A stretch of 64,000 bases of DNA, taken from Psococerastis gibbosa (lineage: Eukaryota > Arthropoda > Insecta > Psocodea > Psocidae). A program made the translations under genes and the position numbers. Shown piece by piece: positions 29,174 through 39,783 of the stretch. A model generated the notes under the pieces. That model had not been told where the DNA came from, did not search any database, and saw nothing but the letters and a program-made list of their open reading frames with translations. The stretch lies in assembly GCA_963971405.1 (NCBI GenBank), contig OZ020485.1:8742001-8806000 (forward strand). The letters are read 5' to 3'. Each line of letters starts with the position of its first letter. Positions within the stretch are counted from its first letter, which is position 1.

Positions 29174-31112
29174 GTAGCTACATAAAACATTTTCACCGAC
29201 TTTATGGATGCTAATTTTTGTATCAACATTTTCAAACCTTTTAAGATATGTTAATAAATAATAAGGCATTATTGTTTCACATAGAGGACGCTTCTGATAA
29301 AAACAGTAGAATTAGCAAATTAAATGAACAACTAACCATAGAAAACATTTGTAATGCATATACACTCGGATCTAGAACTTGGCTTTGGCTTATCATACAT
29401 CAGGGGTTCCCCAACTGTGGTCCATGGACCACCGGTAGTCCACAGACATATATCAGGTGGTCCACGGATCAAAGTAAGAAATAATAAAATGAAACAGCTG
29501 AGTTTTTGGAAATTAGAAGTAAAATACAGTAAGTTTTGGCACTGAACTATAAAATCTAACCAATATCAGTCCCAAACATTTAATCAAATATTAGCACGTA
29601 GGCAAATTGTAGGCACAAACTACTTGATCTTGCTCCTAGAATTTGACGATTTTCCTGTCACAGCCATGCTAGTCCACGGAAAATAAAATAATCTTGTGGT
29701 CCACGGACAAAAAAGTTTGGAAACCCCTGACATTATAAGTTAATAGGTACAGTGTACCTATAGGCTATACTATTAGTAGTAGTTTCATTATAAACATAAT
29801 AGGTCATAATATTCTATAAACTCCACCAAATTTTTATCCCATTTATTTATTACTAGGGCTCTATGCAGCCTTATTTTTTGCTCTTTGATGCGTTTCATCA
29901 ATATTTCATCATTATGAATTATATATGCAATATTTAAATGAGACAAGGTCCCTAGAAATGCACTTTTTATTCTCATAAATGCTAACTTTCAGGAGAAATA
30001 TTTCAGTCAAGGCCTGGATTGGCTCAAGAAGTACGATATGACTGAAATTTTATCTGACAATGGCGTAATTCCTTCTGACAGTCAAGACTACCAACTGGAA
30101 GATATCCATCAAGCTGTGCTGTCAAAACTTAACGTTCGTCCCCATATTGCATGCGTTAAAGAAGTAAGTATGACATTAAATATATATATAGTATGCTGTA
30201 TAGTAGTAAGATATTTTAGCAGGACGCAAGCAGCTGAAATATATGTAGTAAACTAAATGTGACAGATTAAAAGAAGCGAAAATGGGAAACTAGGAGAGAA
30301 TTCGAAGAAAAGAACTAACCATCAGAATTGCTTGTGGAAACATAGTGCTTCCTGTTGGAATCTCTGACTTGAAGCAACTTGTTGCAGTGAACAAACTGAG
30401 TACTGTGAATACTGCTGCTGCTACGGTCAAAGGTTTCAATGACCATATACTAGGTAGAGACTGCTGAAAAACATGCCCGAATGTGCAAACCCATACAGGT
30501 ATTAGCATTGGGTGTTGGCATGTTAAGTGGCTACGTTACAGAGGCGAATAATACCAGGACTATAGCGAAGCAAAAACAGGGGTTCGCCCAGGGACTACCA
30601 CAGTATGTACCAGAACTAACGGAGGGTGATACAAGAGAGACATATTGTGTGAAACCTCAGGTTCCAAAAAAGAGGCGATCCGGGATACAATAAGCGAGAG
30701 GCTGCAGTAAGGGTTACCAAATCAGACTTAAAAAAAACACTGATGTGATACGGTAGGACCATGTGAAAATTATGGACTAGAGAGGGGTGGCCAATTAGTT
30801 TAGGTTATTGAAGCGAAATCAAGAATATGTGCCAATCATCTCGTTTTATATTTTATATTTTAGAAACACTCTAAGAAACCTTACCTATTTGAGCTTCGGA
30901 TCTGCTTTGACAAGGCTTTGGGATTGGTTGACTGTGATGGCACGGTGCTGGTATCCACCGACATTTTGGGTAACTGTCCTTCAGATGAGGCCATCCGCTA
31001 TCCTAGGACTTTACCTCCTCTAATACCGCCTCCGTTGACAAAAAAAGCATCGATTGCACGGACGCTTCGAAGCATTATGGAAATCCTTGCTTTTCTTGAC
31101 TGGGTTATTTAG
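28778..31112 (+). CDS. RNase T2 family secreted ribonuclease (whole gene, 3 exons)
   Basis: Exons 28778-29173, 29993-30163 and 30864-31112 join in phase 0 to give 271 residues. Residues 1-20 are a hydrophobic signal peptide. CAS-I is WTVHGVWP (His62) and CAS-II is SLWEHEWSKHGTC (Glu115, His119), the acid-base pair of T2 enzymes, which cleave single-stranded RNA through a 2',3'-cyclic phosphate. The QHWPNTVC motif and paired cysteines also fit. Family members act in the endolysosome or extracellularly. The start is the ATG at 28778, because the longer frame upstream begins with GTG and would add residues before the signal peptide. The C-terminal tail is longer and more hydrophobic than the human protein's. 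Intron 1 carries a hAT MITE. Confidence 0.93.
29401..29729. mobile_element. hAT-like MITE in RNase T2 intron 1
   Basis: Ends CAGGGGTTCCCCAACT and AGTTTGGAAACCCCTG are inverted repeats with hAT-type CAG...CTG tips. Subterminal GGTCCACGGA motifs recur inside. No transposase frame seen. Confidence 0.75.
29993..30163 (+). CDS. RNase T2 exon 2
   Basis: Acceptor CTAACTTTCAG and donor GAA|GTAAGT. It encodes EKYFSQGLDWLKKYD, matching the family's helix that follows the catalytic core, and ends at IACVKE. Confidence 0.92.
30864..31112 (+). CDS. RNase T2 exon 3 and stop
   Basis: Acceptor TTTATATTTTAG, ending at TAG. LFELRICFDK aligns with the family's conserved C-terminal strand, and two further Cys follow. 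The last 30 or so residues are basic then hydrophobic (MEILAFLDWVI at the end). Confidence 0.9.
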   Translation, partial: KHSKKPYLFELRICFDKALGLVDCDGTVLVSTDILGNCPSDEAIRYPRTLPPLIPPPLTKKASIARTLRSIMEILAFLDWVI

Positions 31113-33000
31113 TTTCAAACTACGGTAATAGTGCGAACCAGTAATTTTTTGGTTCGTTTTTGGTTGTGGGCTTGAAATGTCACTTAGTCTTTTTTCTATA
31201 TCATTAAAAATGTTATCACGTATGTAGTAGATGCCATAAACTTTGCTCAACATGGATAGAATAGTCTCTACTGTCTCGTAGATTTATTGAAACATACTAC
31301 AGTTTGTAATTTCTAAAATTAACATTGTTAAATGTTATATTAAAGAGAGAAGCTAATGGCGGTATCAAATCATGGTAAATTAATGTTTTTAACCATCTTA
31401 TTGTATAGACACATTTTATACAACTGGAATATTTATTTATTTATATTTTAAATGGAAAATGATGCATTTGAACAATTAATGAGTTATTGCGTCAAGCCAT
31501 ATTTTTAAATAATTCTAATATAAAGACATAGTTTGAGGCACTGAGACATTAATTATATTCTTTCTTGTATCAATACAGCCATTAGGAAATTGATGCTTCA
31601 CTTGTATCACTGGGAAAATATTTAATTATATGAGAAGTTGTCGAAAACATATTATAATATGATGAATGGTATGTATATTAGGCAATCTATCAACAAGGTT
31701 CTGTATTTGGTTTATCACTAGACTAGTTGCGAAGTATTTATTATATATCTATGTTCTGAGTTGTGACATTGGACTGGAATATCAATTACAGTCATACGGA
31801 TATACATTTTTATTATTCGATCGCTTTACTGCCAGTCTTAATGCGTAATTTTTTTTTTTTTTGTGTGCTCTATTTTCAAATGAAACTCAGCGTAGTGACT
31901 AACGCTTAGGTGCCCATTCCATTGACCGGCTAGGACTATTTCCAAAAATGGTGACGTGGTAGCAGACATTCAAGACTTAGGTGGCGTTTCCACCTACCTC
32001 GCATTGCAGAATTGACGGAAATGTTTATTTTCCTCTATGCCATAGTTAAAATTGATCAATGATCATACAGTAAAATCACAAACAAACAAACTAAAATTAA
32101 AAAATGGCTTCATGGGATATGTTAATTACAAACATTTTAATAGATTTCTATAAAAAGAAAAACAAACATTTCCGTCAATGTCATTTGCAATCTGCAATGC
32201 GAGGTCGGTGGAAACGCTACCTAAGTCTTCAATGTCTGCTACCACGTCACCGTTTTTGGAAATAGCCCTAGCCGGTCAATGGAATGGGCGCCTTAGGTGC
32301 GTTTCAGTGCCAAGTCAATAGTAATACTAAAATACCTTACTCATTGACCCATGTTTTTAAATTTATGTAAATTAAAGTTGATTAATTTTAGTTCACAGCA
32401 GGCTCTGTGGTAAATACTTATATAACTTATATAATCTTGGCTAAACATAGCTTTAGTGGTGCAAAGCTTTTTCTTAGGGTCATGTTATTTTTTACACTTA
32501 ATTACACATTTTATCCGTAGAAAATAATTTATTGTTTTATTTTTATTGTTGATTTACCAATTGAATGGCGTATCATTTGCGTAGTTACTGTAAATATGAT
32601 ACCTATTACCTACAATACTTTTGTATTTTGTTAAAATCTGTTTTTTTCACATTTTTTAAAGAAACTATTAGTCTACTATTGTAGTTTCTGTATCATATAG
32701 GGCTAATTTAATTTCAATCTGTGATATTGACGTTTGCTTAATTGTCGACAATTACAAAACGGTAAGCCTACAGTGAGCTGCAGTATAATTTATGCCTTAT
32801 TCATTACGGTACTAAATTATCCATTTTTATACAACACATGAATATTATATATTGTCATGTTTGCCTCTCCATTTGATAAAACAAGATACTTGAGTAGACC
32901 TATGACTGCACCTCTAAACTTCGGACAATTTAACCTCGACCAGATCAAATAGGTACCCAGGTCTTGTTAGCCGAAGAAATCTTGTATATTGTTTAACATC
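31113..33000. other. RNase T2 3' flank, no gene recognised
   Basis: AT-rich sequence with the nested P8 element; no exon supported. No AATAAA signal close to the RNase T2 stop was found. Confidence 0.5.
31906..32298. mobile_element. P-related nested element P8
   Basis: An outer palindrome (variable part GGCTAGGACTATTTCCAAAA) has a second palindromic element in its loop at about 31,978-32,222. TTA flanks both outer ends. Confidence 0.8.
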
Positions 33001-33341
33001 ATGGCAGAGATTTCAAAATATTTTGTAACCGAAGCAATTTGACGTAAATTAATTAATTCCTCCTTCCACAGCCGCAAAAGGTATGAAAATAATCAGATGA
33101 AAAATTAAAAAAAAGAAGTCATTTTTGCATATGAAATATTATTTCTCTGAAAAAAATGCATTATGCGGATTTTATAGATAAACAATAGGCTAAATATTTA
33201 TGCTTTAAAGAAAGTTTTTATTCATTTTTTATCAGACTATTTTCGTAACAATGTGATTGTGACCGGGAGGAATCAATTAATTTCGTCCAATAGACGCTGT
33301 CATTCTTTGTTTACAAAATATTTTGAAATCTCCGTCTTAAA
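33000..33341. mobile_element. M-family TIR element, next to the Dpy-30 gene stop
   Basis: GGCAGAGATTTCAAAATATTTTG on the left, CAAAATATTTTGAAATCTCCGTC inverted on the right. Partial relatives at 14,932 and 58,318. Confidence 0.65.
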
Positions 33342-33353
33342 AATATGCCCATA

Positions 33354-33506
33354 TTATTCGTTCGTTGTATCCAACCAATCTGCTAAGCGTTTGACCGGAT
33401 CTTCCGGCTTCTCCTCACATAACTTCTTTATGGCTACAATAATTCGTGGTCTAATTTGGTTGAGATACTCAGTTGTGTCGGTGGGATCCAAAAGGTACTG
33501 GTCCAT
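33354..33506 (-). CDS. 50-residue Dpy-30-motif protein
   Basis: A 51-codon frame: start in GTAATGG, and in-frame TAA nine bases upstream of the ATG. The region EYLNQIRPRIIVAIKKLCEE followed by KPEDPVKRLADWL matches the Dpy-30 motif, a two-helix dimerisation/docking unit related to the RIIa domain and found in COMPASS Dpy30 and in ciliary proteins such as NME5 and AK7. An acceptor (ACTTTCTTACAG) lies 14 bases upstream of the ATG, so a 5' UTR exon exists at higher coordinates; I could not place it. The stop lies about 15 bp from the end of an M-family MITE. It could be a stand-alone docking peptide or the last exon of an alternative transcript of the minus-strand gene at 35,221-38,707, though that gene's terminal donor does not join it in frame. 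Confidence 0.65.
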   Translation of the reverse strand: MDQYLLDPTDTTEYLNQIRPRIIVAIKKLCEEKPEDPVKRLADWLDTTNE

Positions 33507-33674
33507 TACAATTTACAACACTGTAAGAAAGTCTATTGTCAGTAAGGTTATTATTTAGCGCGGATCCCACTATCTTTAGCAAAGAAACAGAAAATGGAAT
33601 CCGAAGGAAGCCACAATTTATAGGAATGTGGAAAAACATGGCGGCTTCCTTTGGTTTCCACTTTCCGTTTATTT

Positions 33675-33905
33675 TGTTTTTCCAACGCCTGCTTTCGGGA
33701 TTTCTGCTTTAAGTAGCAACTCTCAGTCTGGCGTGGGTAGTGAGTCTGTTTATTAACTTAACTTGAGGCACCCTATAGGTAGGCTCCTTAACCTCAGGGG
33801 GATAAGGAGTTGACTGACAGGGTGGACCTCCTGATTATAGTGGATTCCAAACCACTTGGGGTACATATTGAAGTCACACAATTAACTTGGAGGTGACTAG
33901 GATAT
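33675..33905. repeat. dispersed repeat K, copy 2
   Basis: Same order of blocks as copy 1, including TATAGTGGATTCCAAACCAC. No coding frame. Confidence 0.65.
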
Positions 33906-33939
33906 TTAAATCTCAATCCCCCTTACACAATCCAATGAA

Positions 33940-34030
33940 TACCGAACTGCAAAGGCTTTCACGGCCGGAGACGTATGAAGAACCAGTAGGATCCGGGCTG
34001 ATGGGCCGGATTCTACTGGTTCTTCATCTA
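33940..34030. mobile_element. short H-related hairpin
   Basis: GCAAAGGCTTTCACGGCCGG followed by GAAGAACCAGTAGGATCC...GGATTCTACTGGTTCTTC: the ends of the H element joined without most of the arms. Confidence 0.6.
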
Positions 34031-34186
34031 ATAAATACGGTACCCTATGGGTACGGGTATGGGTACGGGTAACAAAAATTGGAAAGTGTAATAGCCTTCC
34101 TAAATTCAGATTCAAGCATATATATAAGTACCGTACTTCAACATAAACAATCTAATGGTACCTAGGGGTGAATTGCAATGGTGTAA

Positions 34187-35098
34187 TACAATTTAACAAA
34201 GGGTTAGTTGGACTTACTGTACAAATTGCCTATTGTGTTAATAGTAATTAGAGGCATGGGCCACATAGTCATCGAACAATTAGGGCGGAGCCCCCTTCCC
34301 CTGACAATTGATAATTGTTCGATGACTATGAGGCAATGATACGTATCTGTACTCGGTTAAGTCACGCTTTCGCCTGTTTTATTGCGTCAATGGTAAGCTT
34401 GTCTCAGCTTGTCCATTATCGCTTGTAGCCGGTGTAGGTTGATATCGAGGACGTATATCAGTTTGCCAATGGCCAAAAATGCATACGGAAACAATACAAA
34501 TTATGTCCGAAATCCATGGGATCGTATTGGATAAGGGACCTATAAAGTTAAGTTCTTCAAAGAAATTACAATTAAAATTACATGAGGCCCATGCCTCTAA
34601 TGACGATTAATACAACAGGCAAATAGAAATAGATTTTTTTTTTATTATACCACACAGCCTTAGCCTGTATGAGTGTACAGCCCGTAGGAAAGTGGCAGCC
34701 CGAAATTTAATACTTTTTATTTTTTATTTAATAACTAAGCATGTTATAAAAGATTTGGCTCATCAAAGTTGTATAATACTACTTCATGCATAATATAATA
34801 AGGTATTTTTAGTTTTCGAAATTGTAGTTTTTTATAAAATCGATTATACGTGAAAAGTTATTGTTTATAAAATATTTGCATGTTTATGAAAAAACTACAA
34901 TTTCGAAAATTTCAAATTTCTTATAACGTGATGAATGAAGTAGTCTTCTACATCATTGATCAGCCAAATCTTTAATAACATGCTAAGTTAATTAAATAAA
35001 AAATAACAAGTATTACATTTCGGGCGGCCACTTTCCTACGGGCTGTACACTCTAATGTGTATAAACAATGTATGTCCAACTAACCCTTTGTTAAATGT
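34187..35098. mobile_element. long inverted-repeat element hosting the T element
   Basis: Left arm ATTTAACAAAGGGTTAGTTG and TAGAGGCATGGGCC, right arm GGCCCATGCCTCTA and CAACTAACCCTTTGTTAAAT. The T element sits in the right arm. A smaller palindrome (CATAGTCATCGAACAATTA) lies near the left arm at 34,266-34,333. Confidence 0.65.
34666..35054. mobile_element. T-family TIR element
   Basis: Ends GAGTGTACAGCCCGTAGG and CCTACGGGCTGTACACTC, with a long imperfect palindrome throughout. Second copy at 47,227. Confidence 0.8.
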
Positions 35099-35220
35099 CA
35101 GCATAAACATTCAAATATTTCAACGATGGAATAAATATTGGATCGATTAAATAGTTATTAGAGCGTGTAATCACGGCAAATGACCCACCAAACGCCTCCG
35201 TCCCTTCGTTCTAGATTTAT

Positions 35221-35430
35221 TTACCTTGGAAAAAAGTTTCGAAGTTGCTCATCGAAAGGATCACAAGAACCACAAGCAGCAGAGTTAATTTCAGACACTA
35301 AGTCCTTCCAAGCCTTTTCTGCGTCCCTCCTCTGTAGAACATAACCAAAGTATTCTACTGACTCTGCTAACGCCGATTCTCCAGAAAACCATTCCTTTGT
35401 TTGTTCCACTGTTAGATCTAATTTCCTTTG
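35221..35430 (-). CDS. exon 2 of the unrecognised 113-aa gene
   Basis: Acceptor TTATTTTCTTGTAG to TAA, 69 codons. It continues the frame of exon 1 without a shift. Confidence 0.62.
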   Translation of the reverse strand, partial: QRKLDLTVEQTKEWFSGESALAESVEYFGYVLQRRDAEKAWKDLVSEINSAACGSCDPFDEQLRNFFPR

Positions 35431-38400
35431 CTACAAGAAAATAATAGAATTATTTCTATTTTCGATTATGGTATTGCTGGTGGCTACAGGCCGTGATTAT
35501 GATTTATAGGCTACTTTAACCCATGCAGTGTCAATAATTAGATAAACATTTGAGCTTGGCGCCAGAACACAGTTTTAGAGTTCTGCCACCAGGGGAGCGA
35601 GAGTGTGGTTTCCTGTAGGTTAAATGATGAACGTGCTTACGGTAAAATAATTAAGTTAATATATAAATTTAATCTACCGGAAACCACACTCTGGCTACCC
35701 TCTGGTAGCAGAACTCCAAAACTGTGTTCTAGTGCCAGGCTCAAATAATGTTTATCTAGGCTACTTCTTCATCAAGAACATCCTTGTTGAAAACCCTGCG
35801 AGTCAGTAGTTTGGCATCCAAGAGCATTACTTCCCTGTTCAGAGCGGCAGTCTCCAAGGCAAGGCCGTGCCCAGGTTTTGATTTCGGGGGGTCCAAACAT
35901 TTTTTTAACGTAATTTATTAATGAATTAATGGATAAATTCATCAAAACATACAGGTTTTCAGAATAAAATTTATTTCGGGGGGGGGGGGGGTCCGGACCC
36001 CATGGACCCCCCCCCTGGGCACGGCTCCAAGGTCCGATTTGCCATCGCCAATCTTCTATAGAAAATTCATTTAAATTGGCTGAAGCGGCTTTTGTGTAGA
36101 GCCCTTGCAAAATTTTGGTTATACTGTACTCCTATGTAGCCTAACTATGCACACGGCAGTTTTACCAGCTCTACCGTGTAATATATACTGTATATACATT
36201 TTACAGTTGTCACCTTCACAAAAACGTGATTTTATATGTAGGTACAGTAGCATCCTTTTTTTAAGGATTGCCATATCCGACTAACTTATTCTTCAGTCGC
36301 CTCACATAGTAAATATTAATACTTTCGTTTCCAAGATTATTAGCACCTGACAACGGTATTAGATATTATCATGTAGTCAGCCTGTCTTATGGAAATAAGT
36401 CTACCTTGGTTCTGACACTGTTACGTATATGCCTTCTTTATATATAATTCAAGAGCGGATCCATTTAGGGGGGGGGGGGGGGGTCACAAGTATGTAATTT
36501 TAGAAGGTAATTTTTTTGTTGAAAATTTGAGTTTTATACAATTTTTAAAATTTTTTGAAGTGAAACTTCTTTGTCGACTTAGGGAGAAAAAATTGCATAT
36601 GTAATGTTTTTCGGTTACGCGCCATCTTGTTACGCGCCATCTTGTTACGCGCCATCTGTTAAGTGCCATCCTGATTTCTGTACTCATGGATGACGCTCAT
36701 TTTTGGACAGATTCAGAAGGCCTATATCATTATAAATTATACCCATGTCTTCGTCAATTCTTTCTCTTTCAGGCCATGCTATAAGTTATTTGTTGTGATA
36801 GGGCAAAGGGTTCAACTTTGCGGGGCGGAAACGTGAGGAGGTGCGCCCAAATTTGCCGATTTTTAGCGAAAATAGGCCTTTCTCAGCCGCGTTTTTGGAG
36901 GTGTTATTATCAATTTGAAAACTTCAAATCACTTTAATTCTTTTCCACCTTCCTTACTCTTTCTAGACATGTATTCAGTTTTACGATCCGTCGCTTCGTT
37001 CAGGCTCAGGTGAGTGTATAAGCCATTCGTGTTTCGGCGGAAAACAGGTTAAAAGGCTACTCTTGCCATTACATGCATGGAGTAAAAAATTCCACAGTCT
37101 GCAATTTTCCATCGAAATAATTTTTAATTTCTCATTAGAAGCAGTATGAATTAAGGTTTCAAACTAGTATAAATACATAGTTTCAAAATCACCCGTTCAC
37201 ACCTCAAACACGAGTGGAACACAAAATGATGCGAAGAATTCATTTCCAGCAATCCCATTTGAATTGCAAGGGCGGGTTAAAAATTTTTTTGGGCAGATGT
37301 AGAAGGCCTAGCTTAATTTAAATTATACCCATGTCTTCGTCTATTCTTCCTCTTTCAGGCCATGCTATATTTGTGGTAATCAAGCAAGGGGTTTGGCGTT
37401 TGGTGAAACGTCAGGGGGTGTGAAACGTTAGGGGGTGCGCACGATTTTAAACAAAAACAAGCCTCTTTCGGTCGCGTTGTTATCTATTTAAAAAATTCAA
37501 ACTGCTTTTTACATTTCTTTCACTTTCCAGCCATATATTAATATGTAAGTACAACTAGTAATTTAGGCTTTGTCACGTTAAACTATCGTCTGTAAACCGA
37601 CTTTACAACCGACTTTCAGACAACCAATACAATTAATGAAATGCTATTATAATCTTAGCAACAATAAAAATAATTGAATTATTTGTATACCGGTATACAT
37701 GTTTATAATAATTTAAGCCTTTTGCTTGAAATTTATCTAATTATTTAGCTTTACTTAACCAATTTCTGTAAAGTTGTAAATAGCCTAGGCCTATATTGTA
37801 GCAGATCATTTTTCGAAAAATGATGTCATAAGGAATTAGTTTCACTTCCTACATGTGTACACGCACGCTAATTTTTTTAATATCATAAGCATTTACTCAT
37901 TTAGGGGGGGGGGGGGTCAATGGTGATAACCCCCTGACCCCCCCCCCCCCGTGGATCCGCCATTGATATAATTATACTATAGACGTATCACCAGGAGCCA
38001 ACTTAAAACGGCTGTTAATGGTGGTTTTCACTAGCATTTATTGTAAAGTTTAGGCAAGTGGAATCTGATAGCCTACCGCAAGAACACCGCGCCACCAGCG
38101 TATTATGGATTGGAATATGGTACATCATTGTTGCGGCGAGCATGCGTACCACCACTTTAGGATCTCTTAGGGCCGCATTTGAAAAGTTTTCATGGGGAAT
38201 ACTATCGCACCGCCATGAATCGGGACATGGGTGTGCCGCTTTATTGTATAACTGAATTCAGAATTATTTATCAATTATTGTAATATAGTAAGGCGGCACC
38301 TTCATGTTCCAACTTCCAATGCATAGCTATGCGCAACAAAGGCCATACCCAGGAAATTTTTTTAGGGGGGGGGGGGGTTGTTGTGTGTGTTAGAGCGGGT

Positions 38401-38707
38401 TAGATCTTAACCACATGAGGTATGAGGTAATTTTTTCAAATCTATATGGGAGGGAGGGGGGGCGGATTGAACCCCCTTAACACCCCCTCCCTCCTGGTAC
38501 GGTCTTGTGCGCAACTATTTCTAACATTTCTAAGCGAGGTGTCGGACCGGGTCTTACTTTACACTTTACACTTACCTGAAGGATAATAAATTCCTTTCCC
38601 TTCATTTGCTTCTCCAAGTCAGGTAAAGCTGATGGTTGCGCTTGAAGCACAGCCAAAATAACTTGCGGTGTGCCAGAGTCCTGGTCCCCGAAACTGGCGA
38701 TTGCCAT
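35221..38707 (-). CDS. unrecognised 113-residue protein (2 coding exons)
   Basis: Exons 38707-38576 and 35430-35221 join in phase 0. The ATG sits in AACATGG, a good context. The protein is cytosolic-looking, with no signal peptide or membrane segment. The first exon predicts a short helix (PQVILAVLQAQPSALPDLEK); the second is helical with WF and AW pairs, and has Cys-Gly-Ser-Cys near the end. It ends FFPR-stop. The stop overlaps a fair donor (CCAAG|GTAAAT), so a longer isoform is possible. I do not recognise the family. The intron of about 3.1 kb is full of poly-G repeats. Confidence 0.6.
35860..36030. repeat. G-family poly-G/poly-C element
   Basis: GCCGTGCCCAGG on the left and CCTGGGCACGGC on the right as inverted ends, with G12 and C9 runs inside. 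In the intron of the 113-aa gene. Confidence 0.65.
36450..38480. repeat. cluster of G-family and related repeats in the 113-aa gene intron
   Basis: G runs at about 36,470, 37,904 and 38,367, with GGATCCGCCATTG and a GGTACGGTC end. TTACGCGCCATCTTG is repeated in tandem at 36,615-36,655. Two diverged copies of a GGCCATGCTATA...GGGCAAAGG block lie at 36,770 and 37,360. Confidence 0.45.
38576..38707 (-). CDS. exon 1 of the unrecognised 113-aa gene
   Basis: Start codon to donor CTTCAG|GTAAGT, 44 codons, phase 0. Confidence 0.62.
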
Positions 38708-38935
38708 GTTAGATACGAATGTAATCTTTCTTGCCTAGGGAGCTCCTTCTGTACGCTTCGAGCTGAATAAGCATACTATAAAAGAGCAACTGTCTGATGG
38801 AAAACCATGCATACTTTATGAGTCCTTGGCTACCTATTGCTTTTCTATCGATTTAACATGACCATGGACTGTTAGAATTATTCATTAAGTTTAAGACGCC
38901 CGACACAATCAATTCTTTATCTATAGGATCCATTA

Positions 38936-39783
38936 TTGCCTTCCAATTTATACGTAGTATAAGGAAAGCTTTGTGATGGTCCAAATTTTCAATTCCGAGA
39001 TTTCAACGGATTTACACGGTTTGAGGTCCCAGGAACCAAAAAAAGTGGTTTTTACGAAATGTCTGTCTGTCGCTCTGTCTGTCTGTATGTCTGTCTGTCT
39101 GCTTGTTCATCAATTTCCGGGCAAACTACTCGGCCGATTTTGATGAAATTTTGGATATAGGTTTCGCAAAAATCAGACTTCGAGACAATTTTATTTTTAT
39201 TTTGGGCTAGCTCAATTTGAGGGAGTTTTATTTTCAAAAAACTCCAAAATAACGTCTAAAAAAATTATTTCTCAAAAACGGCTCCATCGATTTATTTTAA
39301 ATTCACATATATTGTAGTCGTTATTAATGCTAACAAAGCGCGGTGGGTCGCTTGTCCCTTGATAGTTTGCTTCTGGGGGAAAAAAATAAAAATAACTCAA
39401 TTTTCATGAAAAATGACTAAAAAATATATTTTCTGTGGAACCTTTCTATCGATTTTACCCTCAGGAATGTTTTAGGTGTTCAATAGGGTAACAAAAACGG
39501 ACAGGTTGCATTCCCAAAAAAATATTTTCTTCTGTGCTCCAATACATTACGTGCCATGTTTGTGTCATTGTTACTACTTTTACAATGTATTGGTCTGTTC
39601 GTTCCAGAATATGCAGTTAAGTTTTAAGGGGTTTTTTACTATATTGAGGTGGACCCCCCCCTCTCGAGGGGTCTGAAATTTAGCCTGTGGGAAATTATTT
39701 CCTAATAAATTACACATGTCTATATCTACTAATTTATAAATTGGAAAGCATGTTCGAGTGAACTCGGACCGGTTCTTTTTCAT
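38936..39783. mobile_element. C-family TIR element
   Basis: Begins ATTGCCTTCCAATTTATACG and ends AAATTGGAAAGCATGTTCGA plus ACTCGGACCGGTTCTT. The (TCTG)n stretch is at 39060-39112. Confidence 0.7.

Noticed and set aside
30260..30720. extra RNase T2 exon or a separate gene in intron 2
   Set aside because: A short open stretch (IRIACGNIVLPVG) looks protein-like, but RNase T2 exons 2 and 3 join directly in phase and no splice sites or family support it.
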